Positions 15,692-25,074 are shown, counted from the stretch's first letter. The stretch: 34,791 nt of DNA from Chloroflexota bacterium (GCA_002722455.1 PBMB01000030.1:1-34791), one strand, 5' to 3'. Translations and numbers: made by a program. Notes: generated by a model from the letters alone, not told the origin.

Positions 15692-16952
15692 AAAAATAGC
15701 TGTGATTGGATCAGGTATTGCGGGTCTAGCTGTATCTTATTTGCTAAATAAGAATCACGATGTTCATTTATATGAAAAAAATGAATACTTTGGAGGACAT
15801 ACCAATACAATAAGCGTAAAAGACCAGGATAACACTGCATTAAATATCGATACTGGATTTATTGTTTTCAACTCAAAAAATTATCCAGTTTTCTTAAATA
15901 TGCTTACAAATTTAAACATACCTTATATAAAATCTGATATGTCTTTTTCCTACAACAACCCTGAGAAAAAACTAACATACTGTGGGGGTCGAAACATATA
16001 TTCGCTGCTTGGCAAACTATCAAATATATTTAATTATTCACATCTGAATTTCCTGTTCCAAATTAAAAGAATTTCAAGGAAAATGCTAGAAGATCAAGCT
16101 CAAGGTATAACTATAGGGAAAACACTATATGAATACCTTAATGAACAAAAAACCCCCACTCAAGTTATTAACGACTATTTTCTACCAATGGGGGCAGCAA
16201 TTTGGTCTTCTGAAATTAAACAAATAAATGATTTTCCTGTTGATTCATATATTACATTTTTCAATAACCATGGGTTGTTATTTAATAAGAAAAATCCAGT
16301 TTGGTACTCAATATCTAATGGTAGTCAATCATATGTAAGAAAAATCATCTCAACATTAGATAATAAAGCTCAAAAATCAACTGAAATTTTAAAAGTGACA
16401 CGTTCATCAAAGGATGTTTCATTACATCTAAATAATGGTAATATAGAAAAATTTGATCTAGTAGTAATTGCTACTCATGCAAATGATTCATTAAAGTTAT
16501 TAGAGAACCCAACAGAGCAAGAAAAAATGTTGTTGTCAAAATGGAAGTACAGTAAAAATAATGTAGTTTTACACAGTTACACAAAATTTTTACCTAAAAA
16601 TAAATATTTATGGGCTTCTTGGAATTTTTTAAAACATGGTGTCGAAGATAATGCCCCTTCAACTATCACTTATAATATGAACAGATTACAATCACTTAAC
16701 ACAAATTCTAGTTATTTCGTTACTTTAAATCCTCATATAGGAATCCCATCAGAATACGTGCTTTACAAAACACAATATACTCATCCAATATTTGATAATT
16801 CATCTATAAATACTCAGAAATATTTACCATCCTTAAATGGAGTCCAGAATATCTACTATTGTGGAAGTTATTTTGGATATGGGTTCCATGAAGATGCGAT
16901 CAACTCTGCTATAAAAGTTGTAGAAGAAATTGATGGCACTTATGAATTCTAA
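15684..16952 (+). CDS. FAD-dependent amine-oxidase-like oxidoreductase
   Basis: A 422-residue flavoprotein with an N-terminal dinucleotide loop IGSGIAGLA (Gly9, Gly11, Gly14), Glu31 at the end of the second strand, and the NAD(P)-binding-like Rossmann sequence FGGHTNT. The segment LNIDTGFIVFNSKNYP is characteristic of the uncharacterised NAD/FAD-binding proteins found with DUF1365 and CFA-type methyltransferases. The C-terminal FAD signature is YYCGSYFGYGFHEDAI. Its start overlaps the upstream methyltransferase end by eight bases, and its own end overlaps the DUF1365 gene by about 20 bases. In the known bacterial furan-fatty-acid pathway a flavin-type desaturase follows methylation of the acyl chain; this gene is a reasonable candidate for such a step, or for reduction of a methylene intermediate. 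That assignment is inference from family and context. Confidence 0.85.
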   Translation: MSKKIAVIGSGIAGLAVSYLLNKNHDVHLYEKNEYFGGHTNTISVKDQDNTALNIDTGFIVFNSKNYPVFLNMLTNLNIPYIKSDMSFSYNNPEKKLTYCGGRNIYSLLGKLSNIFNYSHLNFLFQIKRISRKMLEDQAQGITIGKTLYEYLNEQKTPTQVINDYFLPMGAAIWSSEIKQINDFPVDSYITFFNNHGLLFNKKNPVWYSISNGSQSYVRKIISTLDNKAQKSTEILKVTRSSKDVSLHLNNGNIEKFDLVVIATHANDSLKLLENPTEQEKMLLSKWKYSKNNVVLHSYTKFLPKNKYLWASWNFLKHGVEDNAPSTITYNMNRLQSLNTNSSYFVTLNPHIGIPSEYVLYKTQYTHPIFDNSSINTQKYLPSLNGVQNIYYCGSYFGYGFHEDAINSAIKVVEEIDGTYEF

Positions 16953-17736
16953 AATATTTTTTGGATATCTAATGCATAACAGAAAAGGGTTCCATAAATT
17001 CAAGTTCCAACATTATTTCTTTGCTATAGATATTGATGAACTTAATCAATTGAATAAGTATAGATTTTTTGGGTGGAATAGATTTTCTCTGTTTTCATTA
17101 TTAGATAAAGATTATCTTGGTGAAAAATCGGGTTCTATACGTGAAAAACTTTTATTACGTCTGAAAAAAAGTGAAATAAAGATCAGTAAATTACAAGTTA
17201 TACTTGTCACTACACCAAGATTCCTAAACCACACATTTAACCCCTTAAATTTCTATTATTTTTATACACCTCAAGGCAGTCTCAAAAAAGTTTTTGTGGA
17301 AGTAAATAATACATTCGGTGAATCTCACCTATATATACTGAACCACAAAATTGATAAGAATGGTTATTTAGTTGCAACACAAAAAAAACTATTTCATGTT
17401 TCTCCCATGAATGACATTGAAGGTGATTATTCTTTCTTCCTCGAAGACTTTCTTAATACTAATCATTTGAATTTAAATATAGACTTAACAACTAGCGGTA
17501 ATAAATTTTTCAGTAGTGCGTTTCGTGGAAAAAGTATGGAATTTAATGGAAAATCATTACTGAAAATAGCTTTTAAATATACTTTCAGCACTTTTCTAGC
17601 ATTACCCCGTATATTATTTCATGCAGGGATATTACATTATTTGAAAAAACTTCCAATTTTCCCAAAACCAGATCCGTCAGATAAGATGACTTACACATCT
17701 ACCTATAAACCATATATAAACGAATTTAAAAAATAA
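16933..17736 (+). CDS. DUF1365 family protein
   Basis: A protein of about 267 residues that matches DUF1365: an N-terminal FFGYLMHNRKGFHKFKF, the IDIDEL segment, TPRFLNHTFNPLNFYYFY, then EVNNTFGESHLYIL and HVSPMND. The family has no proven reaction but is found again and again with CFA-type methyltransferases and FAD enzymes, so a role in acyl-chain modification is widely suspected. Starts at TTG 16930, ATG 16933 and ATG 16942 are all possible; I use 16933 as the first ATG. All overlap the upstream gene, so translation is probably coupled. The last gene of the operon; its stop is one base from the convergent MFS gene. No transmembrane segment is obvious. Confidence 0.87.
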   Translation: MALMNSKIFFGYLMHNRKGFHKFKFQHYFFAIDIDELNQLNKYRFFGWNRFSLFSLLDKDYLGEKSGSIREKLLLRLKKSEIKISKLQVILVTTPRFLNHTFNPLNFYYFYTPQGSLKKVFVEVNNTFGESHLYILNHKIDKNGYLVATQKKLFHVSPMNDIEGDYSFFLEDFLNTNHLNLNIDLTTSGNKFFSSAFRGKSMEFNGKSLLKIAFKYTFSTFLALPRILFHAGILHYLKKLPIFPKPDPSDKMTYTSTYKPYINEFKK

Positions 17737-17737
17737 C

Positions 17738-18976
17738 TTATGTACTAATAAAGTTTTCTAATTCATTATCGTTAAATTTATAATAAAAAAGAAATCCTAA
17801 GCCAACTAATATAAATGCCAGTGAACAAAGAGTCGCAAATGCATTAGTAATGCCAATCCAGCCTACTAGAGGACCTACAAATAAAGCAGAACCACTAATT
17901 GTTGAGCTAGTTACTTCCATTAAACTAAGAATTTTACCTCTATAATTAGCAGGAGCCCTGAAATGAATTATTGATTTTACAAAAATATGATTAGAACTTC
18001 CAAGTAATGTACATAAAATATAAAAAATAAGTGTCTGAAAATAGTTATTAGAATATCCAACAAAAAACATGAGAACAGGAAGTAGAAGACCTGTAATCAA
18101 AATTGCAACAATTAAATTTGTATCTAACCTGATCTTTACAACAGAAAATATAAGACCAGCTACAACAATCGAAGCAGTTGCTCCCATATGAAGATATGCT
18201 AAAGAATCAACATCAAGATTGAGATGATCTTTGATCAATACAGGAAACATTTGAGTTAATGACCAAGAAAACATGCAAGTGACTAATAACACAAATAAAG
18301 AAAATATTAAGACAGGAGAAGTTTTAACAAATTTTAATGTATTATGGAATTCTTTTATAGAAACTTTTAGTAAGTTAAATACAGTGATATTTTTTGAAGA
18401 AAGAGAACCAGTATTAGATACAAAAGTAATAAGTAAACCACATATTAAAAATAAACAAGCCACAAAAATATATGTAGCAGGTATACCGTAATTTTTATAG
18501 ATGAAACTTGTAATAAGTGGAGAAAATAACCCTGCAAAACCAAAATTCAATTCGATTAAGCTGTTAGCTTTAATAAGCTCATTTTTTTTAACGATTACAG
18601 GTATATATGCCTCGAAAGATGCAGCAAATAAAGTCCACAGTACACCAATAATAGATACTAAGACTATATGCTCAACTTTGATATTAGTGAATTGAAAAAA
18701 AACTGACAAGAACAATACAGGAAGTCCAATACAAAGACAGACTACCAGAACAACTTTCTTTTTTTCATATATATCTGAAAGAACTCCACCTATTAGTATT
18801 AGACTAAGAGAAAAAACACTAATAGACCCTAATATAAAACCTAATATATTCGCAGAATTAGTTATGTCGAAAATGACCCATCCTTGAATGAGTGATATTG
18901 AAATTAAAGCGAAATGAAAAAAGAAAATAGAAGAAAAAATATAACGGAAGTTGAGGTTTTTAAATAACTGAATCAC
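17738..18976 (-). CDS. MFS transporter, MFS_3-like
   Basis: A 412-residue membrane protein with about 12 hydrophobic helices and MFS motif A as GGVLSDIYEKKK (about residues 62-73). Its general organisation resembles the transporter at 2695-3957, and both look like effluxers of the MFS_3 type, though they are far diverged. The only start in a suitable place is GTG at 18974-18976, without a visible ribosome site, so the true start may differ by some codons; the N-terminus FKNLNFRYIFSSIFF fits a first helix. It stands alone between the DUF1365 gene (one-base gap) and the divergent M19 gene. Substrate unknown. Confidence 0.82.
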   Translation of the reverse strand: MIQLFKNLNFRYIFSSIFFFHFALISISLIQGWVIFDITNSANILGFILGSISVFSLSLILIGGVLSDIYEKKKVVLVVCLCIGLPVLFLSVFFQFTNIKVEHIVLVSIIGVLWTLFAASFEAYIPVIVKKNELIKANSLIELNFGFAGLFSPLITSFIYKNYGIPATYIFVACLFLICGLLITFVSNTGSLSSKNITVFNLLKVSIKEFHNTLKFVKTSPVLIFSLFVLLVTCMFSWSLTQMFPVLIKDHLNLDVDSLAYLHMGATASIVVAGLIFSVVKIRLDTNLIVAILITGLLLPVLMFFVGYSNNYFQTLIFYILCTLLGSSNHIFVKSIIHFRAPANYRGKILSLMEVTSSTISGSALFVGPLVGWIGITNAFATLCSLAFILVGLGFLFYYKFNDNELENFIST

Positions 18977-19120
18977 ACAATAATTTTATGAAATTAATTA
19001 ATGAAAACCAATAGTTTTATATACATTATTTTAGTATTTTCAACACTTGCTTTATAGAACTTTTATATTGATGTACAATGTGTGAGTTTAAAATAATTTT
19101 ATACAAAGATTTAATCTAAA

Positions 19121-20365
19121 ATGTCTAATCGAAAACGAAAACAGACGATGTCCCCAAAAGAAGCATTGGATTTTCATTTTAATTCATTAGTCATCGATTC
19201 ACAGCAACCTGGTATGACTAATGCACTTCTGTTTACTGAAAATATGAGAAAAACTCTTGGGGAATATGTGGAAGAAGGACATCTTTCTAGAGCACAGATT
19301 ACCAGAATACTTGAACAACAAATGGTCGAAGAAATACAGACGTCTAGTAAAACACAAAAAGAATATGTAAATCTTTGGAAAAAATCTGGTGTTAATATTG
19401 CCAGTGCAACTTATGCATCTGCGGGAGCTATCCAATCTGATTCATTTTCTGACACTGTGGTAGCAGTTGCACAAGCAAGAGCAATTGTAGACGCATTGAG
19501 TAATGAAATATCATTAATATTAACTGCAGAAGATATAGAAAACACATACCGTGAAAAAAAATTAGGTTTGATTCTTGATTTTCAAAACGGAACTCCATTT
19601 GGCAGTAATCTATCTAATATAGATGTTTTCTATAATCTTGGAGTAAGGGTTGTTCAGCTTACATATAATCTACGTAATCTAATTGGAGATGGATGCACAG
19701 AAAGGTATAAATCTGGATTAACATATTTTGGCAAAGAAGTAGTAGCTAAAATGAATGAAAAAAAAATGATTATTGATGTAAGTCACTGTAGTGAACAAGT
19801 TGGATGGGATTGTATTGATATTTCAACTGCACCAATTATGATTACCCATTCTACAAGCAATGCTCTTGCAAAACATGAACGTGCCAAAAATGATGATCTT
19901 ATAAAAGCAGTTGCTGATAAAGGAGGTTTCTTTGGAGTTGCTGCAATCGCTGCATTTATTTCAGAAAAACCTGGTACAACACTTGACGATTTTGTAGATC
20001 ATGTAGAGCACATAATCAATGTAGCAGGAATTGACCATGTTGGAATAGGAAGTGATAAATGTGGGCCTGGGCCAGACACTGGAACAAACTTTGCTTTCCC
20101 TGACCATATGGGGCCCTATGGATTATCTTACATTTACAAAGATAATCCAGATCCACGTATATTACCATCTGGCTCTTTCGACTGGATTGGCTTTCGCCCA
20201 GAACATCGTTTGTCAGCAGACTATCGTATTGAGGGGTTTGATGAATTTATACACTGGCCAAACATCACAATAAAACTTGCTGAACGGGGCTTTAACGAAG
20301 AGGAACTTCAAAAAATTCTTGGGCTAAATTATCTGCGAGTTTTTAAAGATATAATCGGTCAATAA
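19121..20365 (+). CDS. Membrane dipeptidase (peptidase M19) homologue with altered metal site
   Basis: A 414-residue protein of the renal dipeptidase (M19) family in the amidohydrolase superfamily. The second half is typical: LGVRVVQLTYNLRNLIGDG, IDVSHCSE (His222), THST (His243), HERAKND, and VGIGSDKCG (Asp312). The N-terminal zinc motif His-x-Asp is absent: where DGHND is expected the sequence reads DSQQP (26-30), so both ligands are replaced, and the bridging Glu position appears as Asp153 in LDFQNG. It may bind one metal only or act on a different substrate than dipeptides. There is no signal peptide, unlike many relatives. It forms an operon with GH-like copy B, 44 bases downstream. A homologous subgroup with the QN and YN...N motifs is common in marine genomes, to my recollection. 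Confidence 0.82.
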   Translation: MSNRKRKQTMSPKEALDFHFNSLVIDSQQPGMTNALLFTENMRKTLGEYVEEGHLSRAQITRILEQQMVEEIQTSSKTQKEYVNLWKKSGVNIASATYASAGAIQSDSFSDTVVAVAQARAIVDALSNEISLILTAEDIENTYREKKLGLILDFQNGTPFGSNLSNIDVFYNLGVRVVQLTYNLRNLIGDGCTERYKSGLTYFGKEVVAKMNEKKMIIDVSHCSEQVGWDCIDISTAPIMITHSTSNALAKHERAKNDDLIKAVADKGGFFGVAAIAAFISEKPGTTLDDFVDHVEHIINVAGIDHVGIGSDKCGPGPDTGTNFAFPDHMGPYGLSYIYKDNPDPRILPSGSFDWIGFRPEHRLSADYRIEGFDEFIHWPNITIKLAERGFNEEELQKILGLNYLRVFKDIIGQ

Positions 20366-20409
20366 CTATATTTATCCCTAAATAGAACTCTTCAAAAAAG
20401 GAGGTCTTC

Positions 20410-21987
20410 ATGAAAACACCTAGAATAATGTATTACGAGGATGGCAGGCATTCACACATCTATACTTATGAACCACCAATGCAAAAAGAAGAATACGAAG
20501 CTGTCGTTAATCAATTATTAGGAACACCTGTAGATACTCTGGTTTTTTGTCTTGGAGAAGGTCGTACAATGCTTCACGATACTAAAGCTGGTGAATTTTG
20601 GGGACATAACGTAGATAAATGGCCTCATACTATATGGAGACGTGCACATCAAAATGCAAAGAATTTAATTGAAGAAGGAAATGATCCTCTCCGCATTATA
20701 TGTGAACGGGCTCAGAGTGAAGGATTTATGATTTATCCTTCATTAAATATACAATGGGATAGTGCTGTCAGAGGAGAGGGCTCTATATGGGTTAGAGTTT
20801 CTGATTTTCGGTTTGATAATACAGATTTAGAAATAGGTGCTGATGGAAACATTGACCCTGATTTTCCAGGAATTGGATGTATGGATTTTAAACATCAGAA
20901 AGTACGTGACGAACGTTTTGGTATTATTCAAGAGGCGGTAACTGAATATCCAGTAGATGGCTTTGAAATAAATCTTGCCCAGATGCCTTACTTCTTTCAT
21001 CCTAAAGAAACTAACGCTGGAAGAACTATTATGACTGAATGGATCAGTAAAATACACTCTACTGTCAAAAATAGTGGTGCAGATCGTAAACTAGCAATTC
21101 GTGTAATTAATAATATAGATCGTTGTTTAGAATTAGGATTAGATGTCAAAGAATGGATTAAACAAGAAATTGTAGATGTCATCATTGTTGAAGACAGACA
21201 TCACAGAGTAAATCCAATGGCAGATTTCACACCATTTGTTCAAGCAGCTGAAGGTACATCATGCACTATGATTGCTGTCATGCAAAATTTATTCCAAGAT
21301 GGTTCTTCACCACATAAAGTTGATAATATTGAAAAAACTCGTGCCACTGCATGTAATTATTGGAATCAGAATATCGGTGGACTTTTCCTTGATCGTGGAT
21401 GGTTCGTAGATGCACCATATGGTGATTCATTTTATGCAAAATTACGTGAATTACCATATCCACATCTTATGGACGAAAAAGATAAAACCTATTACGTGTC
21501 TTACCCTGGCCGAATGGGAGATGAAGATACTAATCTACAGCCATGCCCAGAATTACCAATTGAGTTATCAGTGGGTATTCCTACACATACGGAATTTACA
21601 ATCAGTGATGACCTACAAAAATGGAATGCAGTTAAACGAATCCATGATGTCTTACTCCGAATAAATATCGTGGGGATCACTGAACTTGATAAATTAGAAT
21701 TCAAACTAAATGGTCAAAAGCTACCTGAAAGTTGCTTACGAACAATAAATTTAATGTTTAGAATGAGTATACCTGAAAATCGATCAATAGGAGGTTATCT
21801 ATTTATATTTCGACCTGATATGCAAAACTGGCCAGTTAAAGGAAAAAATGATCTTGAGATAACGTTACTTAAACGTGATCCTGATGTCATTACAGATGTT
21901 GCCATAAACAAAGTAGAAATAGAGACTAAATACTTATTGGGAAGAAATTTTTACCACGGTAGATCAGATTCAGATTTAGGAGAATAA
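20410..21987 (+). CDS. GH-like protein of an unrecognised family, copy B
   Basis: A 525-residue paralogue of the proteins at 7814-9424 and 25189-26775, and the most divergent of the three. It keeps the core blocks: YEDGRHSHIYTYEPPM, CLGEGRTMLHDTKAGE, RDERFGIIQEA with YPVDGFEI, NNIDRCLELGLD, and NYWNQNIGGLFL. It also keeps the C-terminal domain (RIHDVLLRINI, GGYLFIFR, WPVKGKND, IETKYLLGRNF). Specific to this copy are a longer insertion after the NIQWDSAVRGEG segment and replacement of the last residues by GRSDSDLGE. The ribosome site aaggagg (20398-20404) is near perfect, five bases before ATG, so it is probably well expressed. It follows the M19 homologue on the same strand. Cytoplasmic by lack of a signal peptide; enzymatic role unknown. 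Confidence 0.8.
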   Translation: MKTPRIMYYEDGRHSHIYTYEPPMQKEEYEAVVNQLLGTPVDTLVFCLGEGRTMLHDTKAGEFWGHNVDKWPHTIWRRAHQNAKNLIEEGNDPLRIICERAQSEGFMIYPSLNIQWDSAVRGEGSIWVRVSDFRFDNTDLEIGADGNIDPDFPGIGCMDFKHQKVRDERFGIIQEAVTEYPVDGFEINLAQMPYFFHPKETNAGRTIMTEWISKIHSTVKNSGADRKLAIRVINNIDRCLELGLDVKEWIKQEIVDVIIVEDRHHRVNPMADFTPFVQAAEGTSCTMIAVMQNLFQDGSSPHKVDNIEKTRATACNYWNQNIGGLFLDRGWFVDAPYGDSFYAKLRELPYPHLMDEKDKTYYVSYPGRMGDEDTNLQPCPELPIELSVGIPTHTEFTISDDLQKWNAVKRIHDVLLRINIVGITELDKLEFKLNGQKLPESCLRTINLMFRMSIPENRSIGGYLFIFRPDMQNWPVKGKNDLEITLLKRDPDVITDVAINKVEIETKYLLGRNFYHGRSDSDLGE

Positions 21988-22037
21988 TCTCTTATTTTAT
22001 TTCCTAATATTCAAATTATTCGTCTTTAAAATGCAGA

Positions 22038-22586
22038 TCATTTCTTTTTATAGACACTGGTATTAAACATTTTGTCATGAAGAGTTTGTTTGTTTTCACT
22101 TTTATCCCAAAAAGCCCAACAATGATCAATTAATATTAATATCCAGAAAATCCACAAACCAAGTATCGAACCTAAAACCGCGGCAAGTACTATATAGATT
22201 AATCCCAATTTAAAAAAGATATCTCGCAAAAATCCATATCCCCAAGAAACAGGCATGTCAGGAGATTTAACAAAAGCTGTATAAATTCCAACAAGCTGTT
22301 TCCCCGGAGTTTGACCTCGATGAAGTATGATTAACCACCATGCAATCCATCCTATTCCCAGCAGCACTCCAATAAAAATATAATCTATTAATAATGATGC
22401 AAAACGATCACTTATTGAAGCTAATTGGTACTGTTTAACTTCACCTTTTTGAAATGACTCTTGTTTCTTAGCTACTGAAATAGTACTTTCATTAGATTTG
22501 TTAACACTATCGTGTATTTTTACACCACAAGAAGAGCAAAATACTGCATCCTTCTGATTTTGATTTCCGCATGAATGACAATACAT
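22038..22586 (-). CDS. Zinc-ribbon RDD-family membrane protein
   Basis: A 182-residue protein with an N-terminal zinc ribbon (Cys3, Cys6, Cys17, Cys20 in YCHSC...FCSSC), a polar linker (about 25-55) and an RDD domain with three to four membrane segments. RDD landmarks are Arg61 and Asp68 near SDRFASLLIDY, the loop RGQTPGKQLVGI (90-101) and Arg121-Asp122. RDD proteins are small membrane proteins of mostly unknown role; some are proposed to be ion or small-molecule carriers. It starts two bases after the GMC gene stop, so it is co-translated with it on the minus strand. It converges with copy B; no terminator is visible in the 50-base gap. Confidence 0.85.
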   Translation of the reverse strand: MYCHSCGNQNQKDAVFCSSCGVKIHDSVNKSNESTISVAKKQESFQKGEVKQYQLASISDRFASLLIDYIFIGVLLGIGWIAWWLIILHRGQTPGKQLVGIYTAFVKSPDMPVSWGYGFLRDIFFKLGLIYIVLAAVLGSILGLWIFWILILIDHCWAFWDKSENKQTLHDKMFNTSVYKKK

Positions 22587-22588
22587 AT

Positions 22589-24154
22589 TTAATATCCACT
22601 TCTTATAAAATCAGCAATACGCTCGCCAATTACCATTGTTGTAACATTCGTGTTTGCTCGAATACAATCAGGCATAATCGATGCATCTGCAACGCGAAGA
22701 GAATCTATACCATATACTTTACCAAATTGGTCTACAACTGAAGTTTGATCTGATTCAATTCCCATTTTACAAGTACTTGATAAATGATGACTTGTAGCTG
22801 CTTCACTTCTTATCCAATCATCCAAAGAATTACTGGATAGTAGATGATCATTTGTTGGAAGTACTCTTTCCTGAATTAAAGACTTAAGAGGAGATTGGTC
22901 TCCAAGAGAAAGTGATATATAGATAGATTCTCTCATTCTTTGTATATCAAAAGGGTCTTGAAAGTAATTAGCATCAATTACAGGCTGAACATGTGGGTCT
23001 GAGCTACCTAAATATACTTGACCAGAACTAATTTCTAGATACAACTGAGAAATAAGTGAAAAATAATCACGCGGTGAATGCGATATATGATAAGTCCCCT
23101 CTATTGATAATGCAGAAAAACCGAAAGTACACATATCATTACGTAAGGATGAACCAGATGCTGTATACCTCAAACCTATTTGTAAAGGAGAAGAAAGAGG
23201 GTCAACTCTCTCTTCGGGTTTTAATTTCCATATCACACTAACCTGAGGATGATCTCTAAGATTTTGACCAACTCCAGGAAGTTCATGGATTACAGGGATT
23301 CCGTATTGATTTATATTATTAGGATTTCCTATACCAGATAACATCAGTAAATGTGGTGAAGCAATTGCTCCCCCACATAAAATTATCTCATCAGCTTCAG
23401 CTCTTATTAGTTCATTATCTTTTTCAAAGAGAACACCTTTTGCTCTCTTAGCATCAATTAATAACTTGTGTACAAGAGATTCAGATGAGATCGTCAAATT
23501 ATCTCGATTTCTCGCTAAAGAAAGATATCCAAGAGCTGTACTATATCTAATTCCTTCAAAATGGTTTACTGGCATTGCTCCTATACCAGTAGAGTAGGGG
23601 TTATTATGATCCAAACATTCATCGTAACCATTTAGTAAACAAGATTCGTAAAAAGCACGTTGATCATTATTCCACTCATCTTTTTTAAATCTTCTAGTAA
23701 TTATAGGTCCACTAGTACCATGATATTGATCTTGAATATCAATATCTCTCTCAATCATACGAAAATAAGGAAGTAATTGATCAAATGACCATCGATCATT
23801 ACCTAATTCAGCCCAATTATCATAATCTTCAGGAATTCCTCTTAAGAAAATTTGAGCATTAATAGCGCTGGATCCACCAACTAATTTGCCTCTAGGGAAA
23901 AGTTTTGGTGGAGATTTATCAGTTGTTCTACCATAATAATTCCACCCAAATTTTGTTCCATGCCCAAAAGCCATCCCCCAAATGTTTGGGTCATGGCCAT
24001 ACGCATACTTAACTGGATCTGGTGTTTTATCAAGTGTAGGGTAATCAGGGCCTGCTTCTAGCAAAAGAACAGAGCACCTCTCATCTTCAGTTAATCTGGA
24101 TGCAATAATAGCTCCGGCAGAGCCAGCACCAATAATTATTTTGTCATATTTCAC
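22589..24154 (-). CDS. GMC-family FAD oxidoreductase (choline dehydrogenase-like)
   Basis: A 521-residue flavoprotein of the glucose-methanol-choline family. Visible are the FAD loop IIGAGSAGAIIASRL (7-21), the Glu33 strand end in LLEAGP, the GMC signature 1 PRGKLVGGSSAINAQIFLRG, signature 2 GGAIASPHLLMLSGIG, and the catalytic region with His457 (in HHLSSTCKMG) and the Asn501/Asn503 pair in RANTNVT. In most relatives the residue after the catalytic His is Pro; here it is Leu. Length is normal for alcohol or choline dehydrogenases. The start is GTG at 24152-24154; no ATG lies in frame before the dinucleotide loop. It follows the transaldolase-like gene by 61 bases and precedes the RDD gene by two. 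The substrate is an alcohol, perhaps a sugar, polyol or hydrophobic alcohol. Confidence 0.92.
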   Translation of the reverse strand: MKYDKIIIGAGSAGAIIASRLTEDERCSVLLLEAGPDYPTLDKTPDPVKYAYGHDPNIWGMAFGHGTKFGWNYYGRTTDKSPPKLFPRGKLVGGSSAINAQIFLRGIPEDYDNWAELGNDRWSFDQLLPYFRMIERDIDIQDQYHGTSGPIITRRFKKDEWNNDQRAFYESCLLNGYDECLDHNNPYSTGIGAMPVNHFEGIRYSTALGYLSLARNRDNLTISSESLVHKLLIDAKRAKGVLFEKDNELIRAEADEIILCGGAIASPHLLMLSGIGNPNNINQYGIPVIHELPGVGQNLRDHPQVSVIWKLKPEERVDPLSSPLQIGLRYTASGSSLRNDMCTFGFSALSIEGTYHISHSPRDYFSLISQLYLEISSGQVYLGSSDPHVQPVIDANYFQDPFDIQRMRESIYISLSLGDQSPLKSLIQERVLPTNDHLLSSNSLDDWIRSEAATSHHLSSTCKMGIESDQTSVVDQFGKVYGIDSLRVADASIMPDCIRANTNVTTMVIGERIADFIRSGY

Positions 24155-24215
24155 AATATACCCAATAGTGTTGAATTCATTAAATTAGAAATGGGATGAA
24201 TCGATATTCGAAGTA

Positions 24216-24953
24216 TTAGTTTTTACGTACTGGTATTCCTTTTAGTAACCCAGATTCATTCATTTCTTCCCATTCATCTAAAAAGGTTTTATTCCACTGA
24301 TCAGTAAGTGGATGAGACATCATTTCTTTATATACTGTCCAGAAAATAACAATTCCATCTGCTCCATCCCTCAATGCTGCATATGCTGTTTCTGGACTAC
24401 GTATTAATGCAGCAGTAATGTAAGGTCTTTGCTCCCACCCTTTAAACATAGACACACACTCTCTAACTAATTTTGTTGGATCTCCTCCTATAGGCTTAAG
24501 TGGATCACAAAAAGGCAACACATGAGTGGCACCTGCCTGTGCTACTGCAGCTGCCTGAGTTAATGAAAAGACGGTAGTACAATAGGTTTCAACGCCCCTT
24601 TTATTTAACTCAGCAAAAGCCCCTAAAGAATTTACACCACAGGGTATTTTTATAATTATCCTAGGAGACATATCAGAAAATACTGAAGCAACATCTATTA
24701 ACTCTTCAGTTGTATCACCATCAATTTCAACCACTACAGGTTTATCGGTAATATCTAGATACCTTTTTACCAGGTCAACTAGCTGACCATATTTTTTCAC
24801 CATCTCATTTAAAACTACCGTATTAGTAACAATACCTTCAATACCATAATCCATCCATGGTTTTAATTCTTCAGGATCACCCGCTAACCATATAGCTGGA
24901 CCACGACCAATTAATTTTGATTTGGATACATTTCCCATTTGTTCTTTATCCAT
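24216..24953 (-). CDS. Transaldolase / fructose-6-phosphate aldolase-like protein
   Basis: A 245-residue class I aldolase of the transaldolase family, similar in size to fructose-6-phosphate aldolases. The Schiff-base Lys is Lys102 in IIIKIPC. The start of the barrel reads IWLAGDPEEL, and TNTVVL (43-48) stands where the family has the TTNPSL/I segment. CTTVFSLTQAAAVAQAGA and the later PYITAALIRS and GADGIVIF complete the barrel. The N-terminal MDKEQMGNVS is slightly longer than in the smallest relatives. An AGGAG ribosome site with a six-base spacer supports this start. It is the first gene of a leftward operon with the GMC oxidoreductase and the RDD protein, and diverges from copy C. It probably joins or cleaves a dihydroxyacetone unit; exact substrates are open. 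Confidence 0.85.
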   Translation of the reverse strand: MDKEQMGNVSKSKLIGRGPAIWLAGDPEELKPWMDYGIEGIVTNTVVLNEMVKKYGQLVDLVKRYLDITDKPVVVEIDGDTTEELIDVASVFSDMSPRIIIKIPCGVNSLGAFAELNKRGVETYCTTVFSLTQAAAVAQAGATHVLPFCDPLKPIGGDPTKLVRECVSMFKGWEQRPYITAALIRSPETAYAALRDGADGIVIFWTVYKEMMSHPLTDQWNKTFLDEWEEMNESGLLKGIPVRKN

Positions 24954-25074
24954 AAGTCACTCCTAATAGTAATTAAAACATATTATGTAATTATGATTAT
25001 TAAATTTCTTAGTTTATATTCATGAAATTATAACAATAAATAATTTAACCTACAAAATTTTATATCCTGAATAT

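Noticed and set aside
19121..21987. A peptidoglycan or D-amino acid recycling pathway built from the M19 protein and the D-aminoacylase
   Set aside because: The M19 protein lacks zinc ligands, the genes are in separate operons, and no transporter or racemase for such products is in the window.
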